This document shows positions 54,440 through 63,539 of a stretch of DNA of 64,000 nucleotides, piece after piece. A program made the position numbers and the translations under genes. The DNA comes from SbD1 sp039679945 (GTDB lineage: Bacteria > Desulfobacterota > Syntrophobacteria > Syntrophobacterales > Syntrophobacteraceae), in contig JBDKTY010000241.1 of the NCBI GenBank assembly GCA_039679945.1, positions 44,738-108,737 of the forward strand. The letters are read 5' to 3'. A model generated the notes under the pieces. The model was not told the origin of the DNA, did no database searches, and saw only the letters and a list, made by a program, of their open reading frames with translations. Each line of letters starts with the position of its first letter. Positions within the stretch are counted from its first letter, which is position 1.

Positions 54440-55588
54440 ATGGATTTCACTCTTCCTGCCGATTACATCGCGAACCTCGACAGATTCAAGCAATTCCTCT
54501 CGGAGCGAATGGCGCCGAAGCTCTCCGGGTGGTACTCCACCGGCGCCATTCCCCGCGATTTCATGCGTGAACTCGGATCATCCGGCTTCCTCGGTTACCG
54601 CACGGAAAACGGCTCGGTGCGGGAACAGCCCGCGTTGCAGCAGGTTCTGCTGTTCGAACACCTCGCCACTCTGTCGCCGGGCGTGGGAGTAGCGGTTCTC
54701 GTGCACATCTCACTTGGCACCATTGGAATCCGGCTCTTTGGCAACAAGGCGCAACAAGATGCCCTCCTCCCCGCTGCTGCGGCCGGTGAGACCCTGATAT
54801 GCCTGGGGAACACGGAACCCGGCGCTGGGAGCGACGTGGCGGGCATCGCCTCGAATGCGGAGAAGGTTGACGGCGGGTGGGTCCTCAGCGGGACCAAGTC
54901 TTACGTCACCAATGGCTACATGAGCGACCTGGCGCTCATCACGGCGCTCACCGATCCCAAGGCTCCCCGCAACAGCCGGATGTCCATGTTTCTCGTGGAC
55001 CTTTCTTCCGCGGGAACCACCCGGACGCCGCTTAACAAAAGAGTCTGGATTCCATCCGATCTTACCCGCATCCAACTGAAAAATGTTTTCGTCCCCGATG
55101 AAAACCTCATCGGCAGCCGGGGACGTGGACTCCAGCAGGTGCTCGAAATCTTCACCAACAGCCGTGTCACGATCAGCGCGCTGACACTCGGCACCGCTGT
55201 CGGGGCATTCAGGGCCGGTATCGAGCATGCGCAGAAAAGGACTGTTTTCAACCGGAAAGTCATTGAGTTTCAGGCGAAGTCATTTGAAGCGGCCGACTTT
55301 TACAGCAGGATGGAAGCTGCGCGGCTGGTACTCTGGAAAACGAGCTGGGAAAAAGACTCCGGCCGGGATTTCAGGCTCGGCGCCTCGATTTCCAAGTACC
55401 TGACCGTGGCTCTTGCAAGAGAGGTCGGCGCATGGGCGGCCGACCTCTTCGGAGGGGCATCGGTTGTTTTCGAACACCCGATTCACAAGTTTCCGATGGA
55501 TGCATGGGCATCCTCGCTCGGCGAAGGGACCCAGGATGTCCAGAAGCTCATCATCTTCAGGGAGATGATGAGACGCGAGGGAGCATAA
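54440..55588 (+). CDS. Acyl-CoA dehydrogenase
   Basis: A 382-residue FAD enzyme of the acyl-CoA dehydrogenase family. The N-terminal helical domain is followed by LGNTEPGAGSDVAGI (FAD and substrate loop), GTKSYVTNGYMSDL, and the C-terminal domain with FNRKVIEFQAKSFEAADFY and WASSLGEGTQDVQKLIIFRE. The catalytic base position is not certain from reading. It should oxidise an acyl-CoA and hand electrons to ETF. The next gene, bioB, converges from the right. Not in an operon with other beta-oxidation genes, so the substrate is unknown. AGGAG lies eight bases before the ATG. Confidence 0.92.
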   Translation: MDFTLPADYIANLDRFKQFLSERMAPKLSGWYSTGAIPRDFMRELGSSGFLGYRTENGSVREQPALQQVLLFEHLATLSPGVGVAVLVHISLGTIGIRLFGNKAQQDALLPAAAAGETLICLGNTEPGAGSDVAGIASNAEKVDGGWVLSGTKSYVTNGYMSDLALITALTDPKAPRNSRMSMFLVDLSSAGTTRTPLNKRVWIPSDLTRIQLKNVFVPDENLIGSRGRGLQQVLEIFTNSRVTISALTLGTAVGAFRAGIEHAQKRTVFNRKVIEFQAKSFEAADFYSRMEAARLVLWKTSWEKDSGRDFRLGASISKYLTVALAREVGAWAADLFGGASVVFEHPIHKFPMDAWASSLGEGTQDVQKLIIFREMMRREGA

Positions 55589-55602
55589 GGACGGCTCCCC
55601 GA

Positions 55603-56577
55603 TCAGCACAAAATCTTGAATCCCAGATCCTCGATCATCTGGAGGTCGTCTTTCGGGTTGCGCCCGGCGATGGTCAACAGGTCTCCCATCATTATTCCCG
55701 TGGCGCCGGCATAGAATACCATCGACTGCAGGTCCCTCAGGTGGATTCGGCCGGCGCACACCTTGATCTCCGACTTTGGATTCATCATCCGGAACATCGC
55801 GATGCTTCGGATCATATCGAGCGGCTTCATGACTTCCTGCGTTTCGAGCCGCGTTCCCGAAATCGGAACAAGGAAGTTGATCGGTATGGAGTCCACTTCC
55901 TCGCGCGCCAGTATGGCGGCAAACTCGACCCTCTGCTCCAGGCTCTCACCCAGTCCCAGTATTCCGCCACTGCAGATCTCCAGCCCGACTTCCTTCACCG
56001 CGCGCACTGTATCTATGCGCAAGGCATAAGAATGGGTTGAGCAGATATTCGGGAAATAGCTCTCGGCGGTTTCCAGATTATGGTGAAAACGCTTGAAACC
56101 GGCTTCCTTGAGGGCGAGCAGCAGATCTTTGTCAAGACAACCCAGGGAAGCGCACCACGCCAGGCGGGGATCGTGCGTTCTGCGGGCCGCGTCGCAGATG
56201 ATGCGCACGTCTTTCTCCTTCACCGCCTTGCCGCTGGTAACCACTCCGAAATGACTGACCGGCAGGTCCGTCGCGCCAAGGTACGCCGCCTCTATCTCCG
56301 TGGTATCCGCCAGCGGAAACACTTCCGCATGGGTCCGGTGATGGATTGACTGGGCGCAAAACGAGCAATCCTCGCTGCATGCCCCGCTCTTCGCATTCAT
56401 GATCGAGCACATGAGCAGACAATCCCCGAAGTTTCGGCGCCTCAGAAGAGTTGCGGCGGCCATCAACTCAGGAATCTCCTCGGGTCCGCAATGCAGGATT
56501 TCCAGCGCGGTTTCCGCGGATATCGGGACATTCTCCTCGGCCGCACGGCGCATGTCTCTTTTTGCAGTCTCTTTCAT
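55603..56577 (-). CDS. bioB: Biotin synthase
   Basis: A 324-residue radical SAM enzyme that inserts sulfur into dethiobiotin. The SAM cluster cysteines are in GACSEDCSFCAQS; the [2Fe-2S] site residues include C in CASLGCLD and C in ICSGGILGLGE, plus Arg in VCAGRIHLRD. NFLVPISGT and MMGDLLTIAGR are conserved blocks. ATG 56577 has GGAGGA ten bases upstream and gives the usual N-terminus. A BirA-type operator lies just upstream, so expression should fall when biotin is sufficient. No other bio genes adjoin it. Confidence 0.95.
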   Translation of the reverse strand: MKETAKRDMRRAAEENVPISAETALEILHCGPEEIPELMAAATLLRRRNFGDCLLMCSIMNAKSGACSEDCSFCAQSIHHRTHAEVFPLADTTEIEAAYLGATDLPVSHFGVVTSGKAVKEKDVRIICDAARRTHDPRLAWCASLGCLDKDLLLALKEAGFKRFHHNLETAESYFPNICSTHSYALRIDTVRAVKEVGLEICSGGILGLGESLEQRVEFAAILAREEVDSIPINFLVPISGTRLETQEVMKPLDMIRSIAMFRMMNPKSEIKVCAGRIHLRDLQSMVFYAGATGIMMGDLLTIAGRNPKDDLQMIEDLGFKILC

Positions 56578-56629
56578 ATCCGAATGGTCCTCCATGTGCG
56601 ATATTTGCCAACGGTGAGTTAAGGAGCCA

Positions 56630-56664
56630 ATGGTTAACCAATGATTCAGATTCGGGTTAACCAT
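56630..56664 (-). promoter_or_regulatory. BirA operator upstream of bioB
   Basis: A perfect inverted repeat ATGGTTAACC (56630-56639), 15-base spacer, GGTTAACCAT (56655-56664). Arms and spacing match the known BirA box pattern (GTTAACC-N14/15-GGTTAAC). It lies 53-87 bases upstream of the bioB start. Confidence 0.85.
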
Positions 56665-56976
56665 ATCAGAAGTTCACGGACAAATCACCTCAAACTGATC
56701 CACATCGGCAAAATACTGTCCACCCTGGTCCCAAGGCACGCCACCCCTTCGAGGGGAACGCCGGTTGAGCAGCGTTGTAAATCTTTGCATGCTGATGTAA
56801 AACGTCTTCGAGCTTGTCTTCATCCGATTTCAGCCGGGTCAATCCGGCGCCGGATGTGCTTAATTCCCCCGCTCCACGGGTGGATGAAGCCGGCTTTCCC
56901 GCAAGACGGGGTTTCCGGGTGAACACGCATTTAGGCTCATTCAATTCCGAAATGCAATCGAAAGAAAAGGAGAATT
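56665..56976. other. Divergent intergenic region, bioB / DUF4412 gene
   Basis: About 310 bases with no gene seen. GAAAAGGAGAAT is the ribosome site of the rightward gene. No promoter could be assigned with confidence. Confidence 0.3.
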
Positions 56977-57684
56977 ATGAGAACAGGCAAGCTGGGAGTC
57001 TTTTGTGCTTTTCTAACCTTCTGTACAATCTTTGCCATCGCATCCGCGCATGCGGACCTTTACTGGGAAAACGAGAATATCACCAAGGGAATTCCACGCC
57101 AGCCGGACGGGACGAGACTTCAGAAGAACTATTTCACGAAGGCCGCGGCTCGCATAGAACCGGGGGATGGCAATATATTCATCGTCGATTACAATGCCAT
57201 GACAATGTACAGCCTGAAACCGGGAGAAAAGACGTACTCGACAATGGATTTGAATGAGCCCATAGGGGTGCCGTCCCAGTTGTCCGGCCCGGATAAGGAG
57301 AAAATGGGGAAGATGATGGGGGAGATGATGCAGCTCAAGATCACCCCCACCGATGAGACCAAGGTAATCGAGGGGTACAAGTGCCGCAAGATTCTCGCCA
57401 ATATCGCCATGCTCCAGGGCGTTTACTGGGTTTCGAAGGACGTGAAGGGATATGACGAGTTGCGCGCCACGGGAGCGAGGGTCGCGAAGGCGATGGAGAA
57501 AAACCCGATGCTGCGGCAGATGAACATCGCGGGCATGGTCGAGAAACTGGAGGGTTTCCCGGTTTACACGGTCAATACGGTCATGGGCGGCACGGTTACC
57601 AGCACCCTCAAAAAGGTGGAACAAAAGCCGCTCGACCCCCAGTTGTTCAAGGTGCCCAACGGCTACTCGCAAAAAGCGAAGTGA
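56977..57684 (+). CDS. Secreted DUF4412-type protein
   Basis: A 235-residue protein with a Sec signal peptide (LGVFCAFLTFCTIFAIASAHA) and a beta-rich mature domain. Features such as DYNAMTMYSLKPGEKTYSTM, ETKVIEGYKCRKI and YWVSKDV resemble DUF4412 proteins, periplasmic or outer-membrane-associated proteins of unknown role whose fold is related to lipid-carrier (LolA-like) domains. It has no lipobox. It is a single-gene unit. Confidence 0.75.
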   Translation: MRTGKLGVFCAFLTFCTIFAIASAHADLYWENENITKGIPRQPDGTRLQKNYFTKAAARIEPGDGNIFIVDYNAMTMYSLKPGEKTYSTMDLNEPIGVPSQLSGPDKEKMGKMMGEMMQLKITPTDETKVIEGYKCRKILANIAMLQGVYWVSKDVKGYDELRATGARVAKAMEKNPMLRQMNIAGMVEKLEGFPVYTVNTVMGGTVTSTLKKVEQKPLDPQLFKVPNGYSQKAK

Positions 57685-57957
57685 TGCGGTTCCGGGTTGT
57701 GTCGAATTCTCAGCATCCGGGGGAGGCCATCCGCCATTCGCGCCGGGCGCAAGCCTGGAAGGTCTGCCCCTCGGATGTGCCGGTTCTGTGTTCAGCACAC
57801 ACCTGATGACCGTTGTTCTGTCCCGGAAATCTCTTTCACGGGGCACAGCGGAGGATATTCAGGGGATTTTCTCTATTACGGCCTTGGCAGCCGCCTGACG
57901 AATGGGCAATATTGCACAAAGTAGGATAAGTATGAGGCGGACGGCTCCGAGGGATAC

Positions 57958-57981
57958 AAAAAAGGGCGCCCGAAAGCGCCC
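57958..57981 (-). terminator. Intrinsic terminator after small basic protein gene
   Basis: On the minus strand GGGCGC (57981-57976) pairs with GCGCCC (57969-57964) and is followed by six T (57963-57958), seven bases past the stop. Confidence 0.75.
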
Positions 57982-57987
57982 GAATGA

Positions 57988-58206
57988 TTACTTCGAAGAG
58001 GCTCGCCTGCTAGGGCGCCTGTTTAGCCTTCGCGGCGGTCTCGGCCGCAGAAAGTCCACTCGTATGTATTCATGCTTATTCACAAAAGACACGAAGACCC
58101 GATCTATATTAAGCTCCTTCTGCACCACGGCCCTGATCAGAGCAGGGTCGGAGTACTTGCTGATACCATGTTTGCGATAATCATCGGTTTTGATGTAAAG
58201 GGACAT
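57988..58206 (-). CDS. Small basic hypothetical protein
   Basis: A 72-residue protein from ATG 58206, which has GGAGAGG eight bases upstream, ending just before a good terminator; both support a real gene. The first 50 residues (MSLYIKTDDYRKHGISKYSD..., then VVQKELNIDRVFVSFVNKHE) look folded. The tail is very basic (RPRPPRRLNRRPSRRASSK) and suggests nucleic-acid or ribosome binding. I do not recognise the family. Confidence 0.7.
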   Translation of the reverse strand: MSLYIKTDDYRKHGISKYSDPALIRAVVQKELNIDRVFVSFVNKHEYIRVDFLRPRPPRRLNRRPSRRASSK

Positions 58207-58444
58207 CGGGAAACCTCTCCGCTCGTTGTAATTTGGGGGCCTGGACTTTCGCTCGCGAAAACCCAATCCGTCTGCAAGCCCGGTTGCGAAAAGCTACTGC
58301 AGAATCCCCCTCTGGGCCTTGGTTCACCCTCTTCGCATTTATATTAACACGTTTCAATTGTTTGTCATAATTATGAACTCTCTTAGTACGGATTATATAT
58401 TAAGTCTCAGGCAAATGTTAAGCGTTTTGCAGCCGGAAATGTGA

Positions 58445-60643
58445 GTGCCGCCGAAAATTATGAATGTCAAACTCCGGGGTCTGGTAGAGAGAGTCACCTT
58501 CACGAGCGAGGAAAACGGCTACTCGGTGATCAAGGTGCAGGTTGTCGGGCGCAGGGACCTGGTCACGGCAGTGGGCAATTTTGCATCCGTATCTCCGGGC
58601 GAGGTGCTCAACATGGAAGGCGCGTGGGGAACACACGCGCGCTTTGGGGAACAGTTCAAGGTCGAGCGCTACGAGACGGCCGCGCCTTCAACGGTTCTCG
58701 GGATAAAGAAATACCTCGGTTCCGGCCTTATCAAGGGGATTGGGCCAAAGATGGCCGAGCGCATCGTAAAACGCTTCGCCGAGCACACTCTCGAAATAAT
58801 CGAATCCGATATCGCCCGGCTGGGTGAGGTCGAGGGAATTGGCAAATATCGGATCAGTCAGATCAGGAAAGCATGGGAGGACCAGAAGGAAATCCGGGAC
58901 CTCATGCTTTTTCTGCGTTCCAATGGAGCAAGCGCGGCCCTTGCGGTGCGTATCTTCAAGCAATACGGGAAGGAATCGCTCAAGGTCGTACGGGAAAACC
59001 CGTACCGGCTCGCGATGGAGGTACACGGGATCGGTTTTCTCACGGCCGACAGGCTGGCGATCGCCCTCGGATTCCAGCACGATTCACCGCTCAGGGCGGA
59101 AGCCGGCATTCTCTTTGTGCTGAGCGAGGCGGCGGATGAGGGACATGTCTGCGTCCCGTTCGAATGGCTCATCGAGAGGTGTGGCAAGACCCTGGAGATC
59201 GATTCGGGCATAATCGAACAGGCGCTGCTCGTCCTCAAGTCGAACGCGAACATCCGCGAGGAAGTCCTTTCGCCCGAGGATGCGATGGTTTTCGGCGGCG
59301 ATCGCGCAATTTACCTGGGTGCTTTCCACACGGCCGAAACCGGCGTGGCGAGGCGCCTTCTCGCCATCCAGCGCTACCGGATGCTTAAATCGAATGTTGA
59401 CCCCACGGAGGCTCTCAAATGGCTCCGCGGCCAGCTTGCCTTCACCCTTGCCCCGCTCCAGGAAGAGGCCGTCAGGTGCGCGTTGTCGGAAAAGGTGATC
59501 GTCATCACCGGTGGCCCCGGCACGGGCAAGACCACGCTGGTCAGGGCAATCCTGGCTGTCTATTCGAAAATGGGAGCACGCGTGAACCTGGCCGCGCCGA
59601 CCGGCCGGGCCGCAAAGAGGCTTTTCGAGACAACGGGACATCCGGCCGCCACCATCCACAGGCTTTTGGAGTTCAGCCCTCAAGCTGGCGGGTTCCAGCG
59701 AAACGAGCAAAAGCCCCTGGCCGCCGACCTGGTCATCGTGGATGAAACATCGATGATGGACATCGTAATTGCCCATCACCTGCTGAAGGCTGTGCCGCCT
59801 CATGCGATCCTTGTTTTGGTCGGAGATGCCGATCAACTTCCCTCGGTCGGACCCGGCAATGTCTTGCGCGACATCATAGAATCGGAAAAGTTCCCGGTTA
59901 TCCGCCTTACCGAAATCTTCCGCCAGGCAAGCATGAGCCGGATCGTGACCAACGCGCATCGCATTCGGCTGGGCCAGTTCCCCGATCTGCGAATCGAAGG
60001 CCGGGAGAACCAGGACTTCTATTTCATTGGCCGCGAAGACCCGGAAGAAGCGGCGGAGACTATCCTGAAGCTTTGCACCCAGAGAATTCCCCGCGGGTTT
60101 GGACTCGACCCCATGGAAGACGTGCAGGTGCTCAGTCCCATGCACAGGGGAGTCATCGGCGCCCACAGCCTCAACACCGCTCTCCAGGCGGCGCTCAATC
60201 CAACCGGCGTCACCCTGGACAGAGGGGGCTATACATATCGTGTAAACGACAAGGTGATGCAGACCAGGAACAATTACGATAAGGATGTTTATAATGGGGA
60301 CATCGGTCGTATCAGGCGCATAGACCGGGAAAACCAGGAAGTCCGGGTCGAATTCGACGGCCGAACCGTCAGTTACGATTTTTCCGAATTGGACGATCTC
60401 GTTCTCGCCTATGCGATAAGCATACACAAAGCCCAGGGAAGCGAGTACCCCGCCGTTGTCTTCCCGCTCCTCACCCAGCACTTCATAATGCTTCAGCGCA
60501 ATCTGCTCTACACGGCGCTCACCCGGGCGAAGAAGCTGGCCGTGATAGTCGGTTCAGGAAAAGCCCTTGCCATAGCGATCAAAAACAACAAGATGCAATC
60601 CCGTTTCACGCTGCTGCGGGAACGCCTCGCGCAACGGCTCTGA
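58445..60643 (+). CDS. recD2: RecD2-type ATP-dependent DNA helicase
   Basis: A 732-residue SF1B helicase of the RecD2/TraA type. The N-terminal OB-like segment (GLVERVTFTSEENGYSVIKV) and tandem helix-hairpin-helix motifs (KGIGPKMAERIVKRF, GEVEGIGKYRISQIRKAW) precede the motor: Walker A TGGPGTGKTTL, DLVIVDETSMMD, VGDADQLPSVGPGNVL, LTEIFRQAS, and the C-terminal SIHKAQGSEYP and LYTALTRAKK. RecD2 proteins act in repair without RecBC. GTG 58445 has GGAAA upstream; ATG 58460 gives the more usual N-terminus and is equally possible. Confidence 0.93.
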   Translation: MPPKIMNVKLRGLVERVTFTSEENGYSVIKVQVVGRRDLVTAVGNFASVSPGEVLNMEGAWGTHARFGEQFKVERYETAAPSTVLGIKKYLGSGLIKGIGPKMAERIVKRFAEHTLEIIESDIARLGEVEGIGKYRISQIRKAWEDQKEIRDLMLFLRSNGASAALAVRIFKQYGKESLKVVRENPYRLAMEVHGIGFLTADRLAIALGFQHDSPLRAEAGILFVLSEAADEGHVCVPFEWLIERCGKTLEIDSGIIEQALLVLKSNANIREEVLSPEDAMVFGGDRAIYLGAFHTAETGVARRLLAIQRYRMLKSNVDPTEALKWLRGQLAFTLAPLQEEAVRCALSEKVIVITGGPGTGKTTLVRAILAVYSKMGARVNLAAPTGRAAKRLFETTGHPAATIHRLLEFSPQAGGFQRNEQKPLAADLVIVDETSMMDIVIAHHLLKAVPPHAILVLVGDADQLPSVGPGNVLRDIIESEKFPVIRLTEIFRQASMSRIVTNAHRIRLGQFPDLRIEGRENQDFYFIGREDPEEAAETILKLCTQRIPRGFGLDPMEDVQVLSPMHRGVIGAHSLNTALQAALNPTGVTLDRGGYTYRVNDKVMQTRNNYDKDVYNGDIGRIRRIDRENQEVRVEFDGRTVSYDFSELDDLVLAYAISIHKAQGSEYPAVVFPLLTQHFIMLQRNLLYTALTRAKKLAVIVGSGKALAIAIKNNKMQSRFTLLRERLAQRL

Positions 60644-60815
60644 TACCTGCCCTCTTGCGTCCGGCACAAACCTGCATTATGGGAAACCTGCCCCGCCGGT
60701 TCAGGAATCGTTTGGGTACCTGTCGGGCAAGAGGCGCCCTGTTAACCGCGAATTTCATCCTGGCCCGGCCAGGCGTTGCTTTTCGGAAACCGCAATCAAT
60801 CAGGAGGGATTCAAA

Positions 60816-61232
60816 ATGGACCCGCTGGAGGAGATCACCGGCCGTCAGCTCACGATCAAACCGATCGGCTACATCAGAAGTCCCATTACCGTCAAGGATC
60901 TCGCCCCGAAAATGGGAAGTGAAGAGTCGGTTATCGGGGAACTGGTGATAGACAGTTCCTATGCGGATGCGCTTGTCGGTTTGGAGCCCGGACAAAAAAT
61001 CCTGATTCTCTATTGGATGGACAAGGCGGAACGAGACACGCTCCAGGTACACCCTCGCCGCGATTATTCACGGCCGATCCGGGGCGTATTCTCCACGAGA
61101 AGCCCCGATCGGCCAAATCCGATAGCGATCGACACGGTCGAGATCCTCGAAATTAATGGAATGGTCCTTAAGGTGCGCGGTATCGACGCACTCGATCAAA
61201 CCCCTCTCGTGGACATAAAGAACGCGGTTTGA
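60816..61232 (+). CDS. trmO: tRNA (adenine(37)-N6)-methyltransferase TrmO-like
   Basis: A 138-residue UPF0066/TrmO-family protein that N6-methylates t6A37 in some threonine tRNAs. It has the core IKPIGYIRSPI near the start and the hallmark RGVFSTRSPDRPNPIAI, where the Arg-Pro-Asn segment binds SAM. It is shorter than E. coli TrmO (235 residues) because it lacks the C-terminal domain, as in archaeal and many anaerobe members. CAGGAGGG precedes the ATG. A hairpin with T run follows. Confidence 0.88.
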   Translation: MDPLEEITGRQLTIKPIGYIRSPITVKDLAPKMGSEESVIGELVIDSSYADALVGLEPGQKILILYWMDKAERDTLQVHPRRDYSRPIRGVFSTRSPDRPNPIAIDTVEILEINGMVLKVRGIDALDQTPLVDIKNAV

Positions 61233-61238
61233 GCGACC

Positions 61239-61270
61239 GACCCGCCCGAGGGTCTTTCGCTAATTTTTTT
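61239..61270 (+). terminator. Probable terminator after trmO
   Basis: GACCC (61239-61243) pairs with GGGTC (61250-61254), short loop, followed by TTTCGCTAA and seven T. The stem is short. Confidence 0.5.
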
Positions 61271-61293
61271 GAATTATTGTTATGTAAAATCCT

Positions 61294-61405
61294 CCTCAGG
61301 TGTTATGAAATAGTTACGACTGGTTAGCCGGACTCACGAGCAACCGGAAAGGCCGCCCGCGCACGCTCGATTCCAGTTGAATCTGTTTCGCGACTCTGCC
61401 TGAGG
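61294..61405 (+). promoter_or_regulatory. moaA leader with stem covering the ribosome site
   Basis: CCTCAGG (61294-61300) is complementary to CCTGAGG (61399-61405), which contains the GAGG ribosome site nine bases before the moaA ATG. The pairing would enclose about 98 bases. This could be an RNA switch controlling moaA, but a seven-base match could arise by chance, and the enclosed sequence did not match the Moco RNA motif by eye. Confidence 0.35.
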
Positions 61406-61414
61406 ATACATACA

Positions 61415-62413
61415 ATGCCCGCTCCTCCCACCGACTCCTTTCAGCGAAAAATCGATTACATGAGACTTTCTGTCACGGATCGCTGCAATCTGCGTTGCGC
61501 GTATTGCATGCCCGAGGGAGGAGTTCCCAAACTCGAGCACTCCGATATTCTGCGCTACGAGGAACTGGTCACGCTGGCCAGGGTAGCGGTCGGCATGGGC
61601 ATCACAAAGATCCGGGTTACCGGTGGGGAACCGCTGGTGAGAAAGGATATCCTCGATCTGTGCGACAGGATTTCGGGAATTCCGGGTATCAGGAGCCTCA
61701 GTATCACCACGAATGGCGTTCTGCTCGCCGGGTTTGCCGAGGGGCTTAGGAAGGCAGGCATCAAGCGGATAAATATCAGTCTCGACACCCTGAAGCCCGA
61801 AAGGTTCAGATCCATAGCACGCATGGACTGCCATGCCCAGGTCTGGGAGGGAATCAGGGCCGCCGAAAAGGCCGGCTTCTCCCCGATCAAGCTCAATGCC
61901 GTGGTATTGCGCGGTGTAAACGATGACGAAATCGAGGACCTGGGTCGTCTTACCCTCCACCACCCGTACCATGTACGGTTCATTGAGTTCATGCCGATAC
62001 AGCCCGACGAGGCAGGTAACCATTCCAGGAAGTTCGTTCCCGCTTCCGAAATCCTCGATCGCCTGAAACGGGTCGCCCCGCTCCATGTCTGTACCGAGGC
62101 CCAGGCAAACGGACCGGCGCTGCACTACCGTTTCGAAAATGCGCCGGGGAAGATTGGCATAATCAGTCCGGTAAGCGAACATTTCTGTCCGAGCTGCAAC
62201 CGGCTCCGTGTAACCGCGGACGGCAAACTTCGCACATGCCTTTTTTCGAGTGAAGAAACCGATTTGCGCCAGGCCCTTCGCGAGGGGTTTCCTGATGGCC
62301 AGGTAGCCGACATCATACGCCGCGCGATTGCCGGCAAGCCGGAAAAACACAATCTCGAAAATCCCGTTTTCCGAAAGTGCATATCCCGCCAGATGTCCGC
62401 CATCGGGGGCTGA
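61415..62413 (+). CDS. moaA: GTP 3',8-cyclase MoaA
   Basis: A 332-residue radical SAM enzyme for the first step of molybdopterin synthesis. The N-terminal cluster is in DRCNLRCAYCMPEGG, GGEPLVRKDIL follows, and the C-terminal GTP-binding cluster is in CPSCNRLRVTADGKLRTC. The protein ends in Gly-Gly, as needed for activity. It supplies cofactor for the two formate dehydrogenases and the AOR-type enzyme in this window. No moaC or moaE lies adjacent. Confidence 0.96.
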   Translation: MPAPPTDSFQRKIDYMRLSVTDRCNLRCAYCMPEGGVPKLEHSDILRYEELVTLARVAVGMGITKIRVTGGEPLVRKDILDLCDRISGIPGIRSLSITTNGVLLAGFAEGLRKAGIKRINISLDTLKPERFRSIARMDCHAQVWEGIRAAEKAGFSPIKLNAVVLRGVNDDEIEDLGRLTLHHPYHVRFIEFMPIQPDEAGNHSRKFVPASEILDRLKRVAPLHVCTEAQANGPALHYRFENAPGKIGIISPVSEHFCPSCNRLRVTADGKLRTCLFSSEETDLRQALREGFPDGQVADIIRRAIAGKPEKHNLENPVFRKCISRQMSAIGG

Positions 62414-62496
62414 AGTCTTTTGTTTTTGAATTGTCCGTTCTGAATTAGTAGTATTGCATCCACTCAGCTTCACTTCCGATGATCCGGATGGCGAGA

Positions 62497-63537
62497 ATGA
62501 AACAGGCATGGGTCCTTCTGGAAAGCTGGTCGGAGGAACTGGCTGTCGCGGCGATTGAAAGCGGCGCGGATGCCCTTGTGTTGCCTCCCGGACATGCGTC
62601 GAAGGCAAAATCACTTGGCCGCATCACAGTAATCGGCACTGACGGGGACCTGGCGCCGGGTGATTCACTCAGCTTCGAGCACCTGGAGTCCGCGCGCGAT
62701 GAAGCCCGCATTCGGGGTCTGCTTCAGTCCGGAAAAACCGTGGTGATCGGTCCTCCCCCCGGCGGGGCATCCTTTCCTCCAGCGCAGAACCACACGGTTC
62801 CATGGGAGGTTATCCCGATCGAGAACCTGATTGCCGCGGGAACGGGAAAGCTCATCGTCACCGCGACTTCTCCCGGCGAAGTGGAATTGGCACTCGGGGT
62901 CCTTGAAAAAGGGGTTGCCGGGGTGGTAATCAGGTCAGAAGACCCGGCCATGGTCAGAAATCTGGTCGGCAAAGTGAAGAAGACGGCTGAACGCGAGCAT
63001 CTCCAGGCCGCGAGGATCAGTTCCATCACCCATGCCGGCATGGGTGACAGGGTATGCGTGGACACCTGCACGCTCATGGCTCCCGGCGAGGGCATGCTGG
63101 TGGGGAATTCCAGCGGTTTCCTATTCCTCGTGCAGGCCGAAACCGCGGATAATCCCTATGTCGCTCCGCGCCCGTTTCGGGTGAACGCGGGTCCTGTTCA
63201 TTCCTATGCCAGGGTCCCGGAGGGCGGCACGCGCTACCTGAGTGAACTCGGAGCCGGGAAGAAGGTCCTCATCTTCTCACCGGACGGTCAGTCGGAGGAA
63301 GCGACAGTCGGTCGGATAAAAGTCGAACGGCGCCCGCTTCTTCTCATTGAAGCCGAATGCGGCGAGGTAAAAGGAACTATCATCCTTCAGAACGCCGAGA
63401 CAATCCGGCTCACGCGCACGGACGGAGAATCGATATCCGTTTCCAGGCTCTCACGGGGCGACTCCGTTCTGGTCGCGACGGAGCCCGCGGGCCGTCACTT
63501 CGGAATGAAGGTGGAGGAAACAATCCGGGAGGTTTAG
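62497..63537 (+). CDS. 3-dehydroquinate synthase II (archaeal-type)
   Basis: A 346-residue protein of the archaeal DHQ synthase II family (MJ1249 type). This enzyme makes 3-dehydroquinate by oxidative deamination of 2-amino-3,7-dideoxy-D-threo-hept-6-ulosonate with NAD, replacing AroB. Matching segments: MKQAWVLLESWSEELAVAAI, ESGADALVLP, GVLEKGVAGVVI, RVCVDTCTLMAPGEGMLVG, SSGFLFLVQAET, and RPFRVNAGPVHSYA. The start is at ATG 62497 by family alignment; in-frame ATGs at 62479 and 62488 exist. The partner aldolase-like gene is not in the window. Confidence 0.92.
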   Translation: MKQAWVLLESWSEELAVAAIESGADALVLPPGHASKAKSLGRITVIGTDGDLAPGDSLSFEHLESARDEARIRGLLQSGKTVVIGPPPGGASFPPAQNHTVPWEVIPIENLIAAGTGKLIVTATSPGEVELALGVLEKGVAGVVIRSEDPAMVRNLVGKVKKTAEREHLQAARISSITHAGMGDRVCVDTCTLMAPGEGMLVGNSSGFLFLVQAETADNPYVAPRPFRVNAGPVHSYARVPEGGTRYLSELGAGKKVLIFSPDGQSEEATVGRIKVERRPLLLIEAECGEVKGTIILQNAETIRLTRTDGESISVSRLSRGDSVLVATEPAGRHFGMKVEETIREV

Positions 63538-63539
63538 GG

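Noticed and set aside
59084..60481. 465-residue antisense ORF over recD2
   Set aside because: Lies wholly opposite a well-supported helicase gene and has no family motif.
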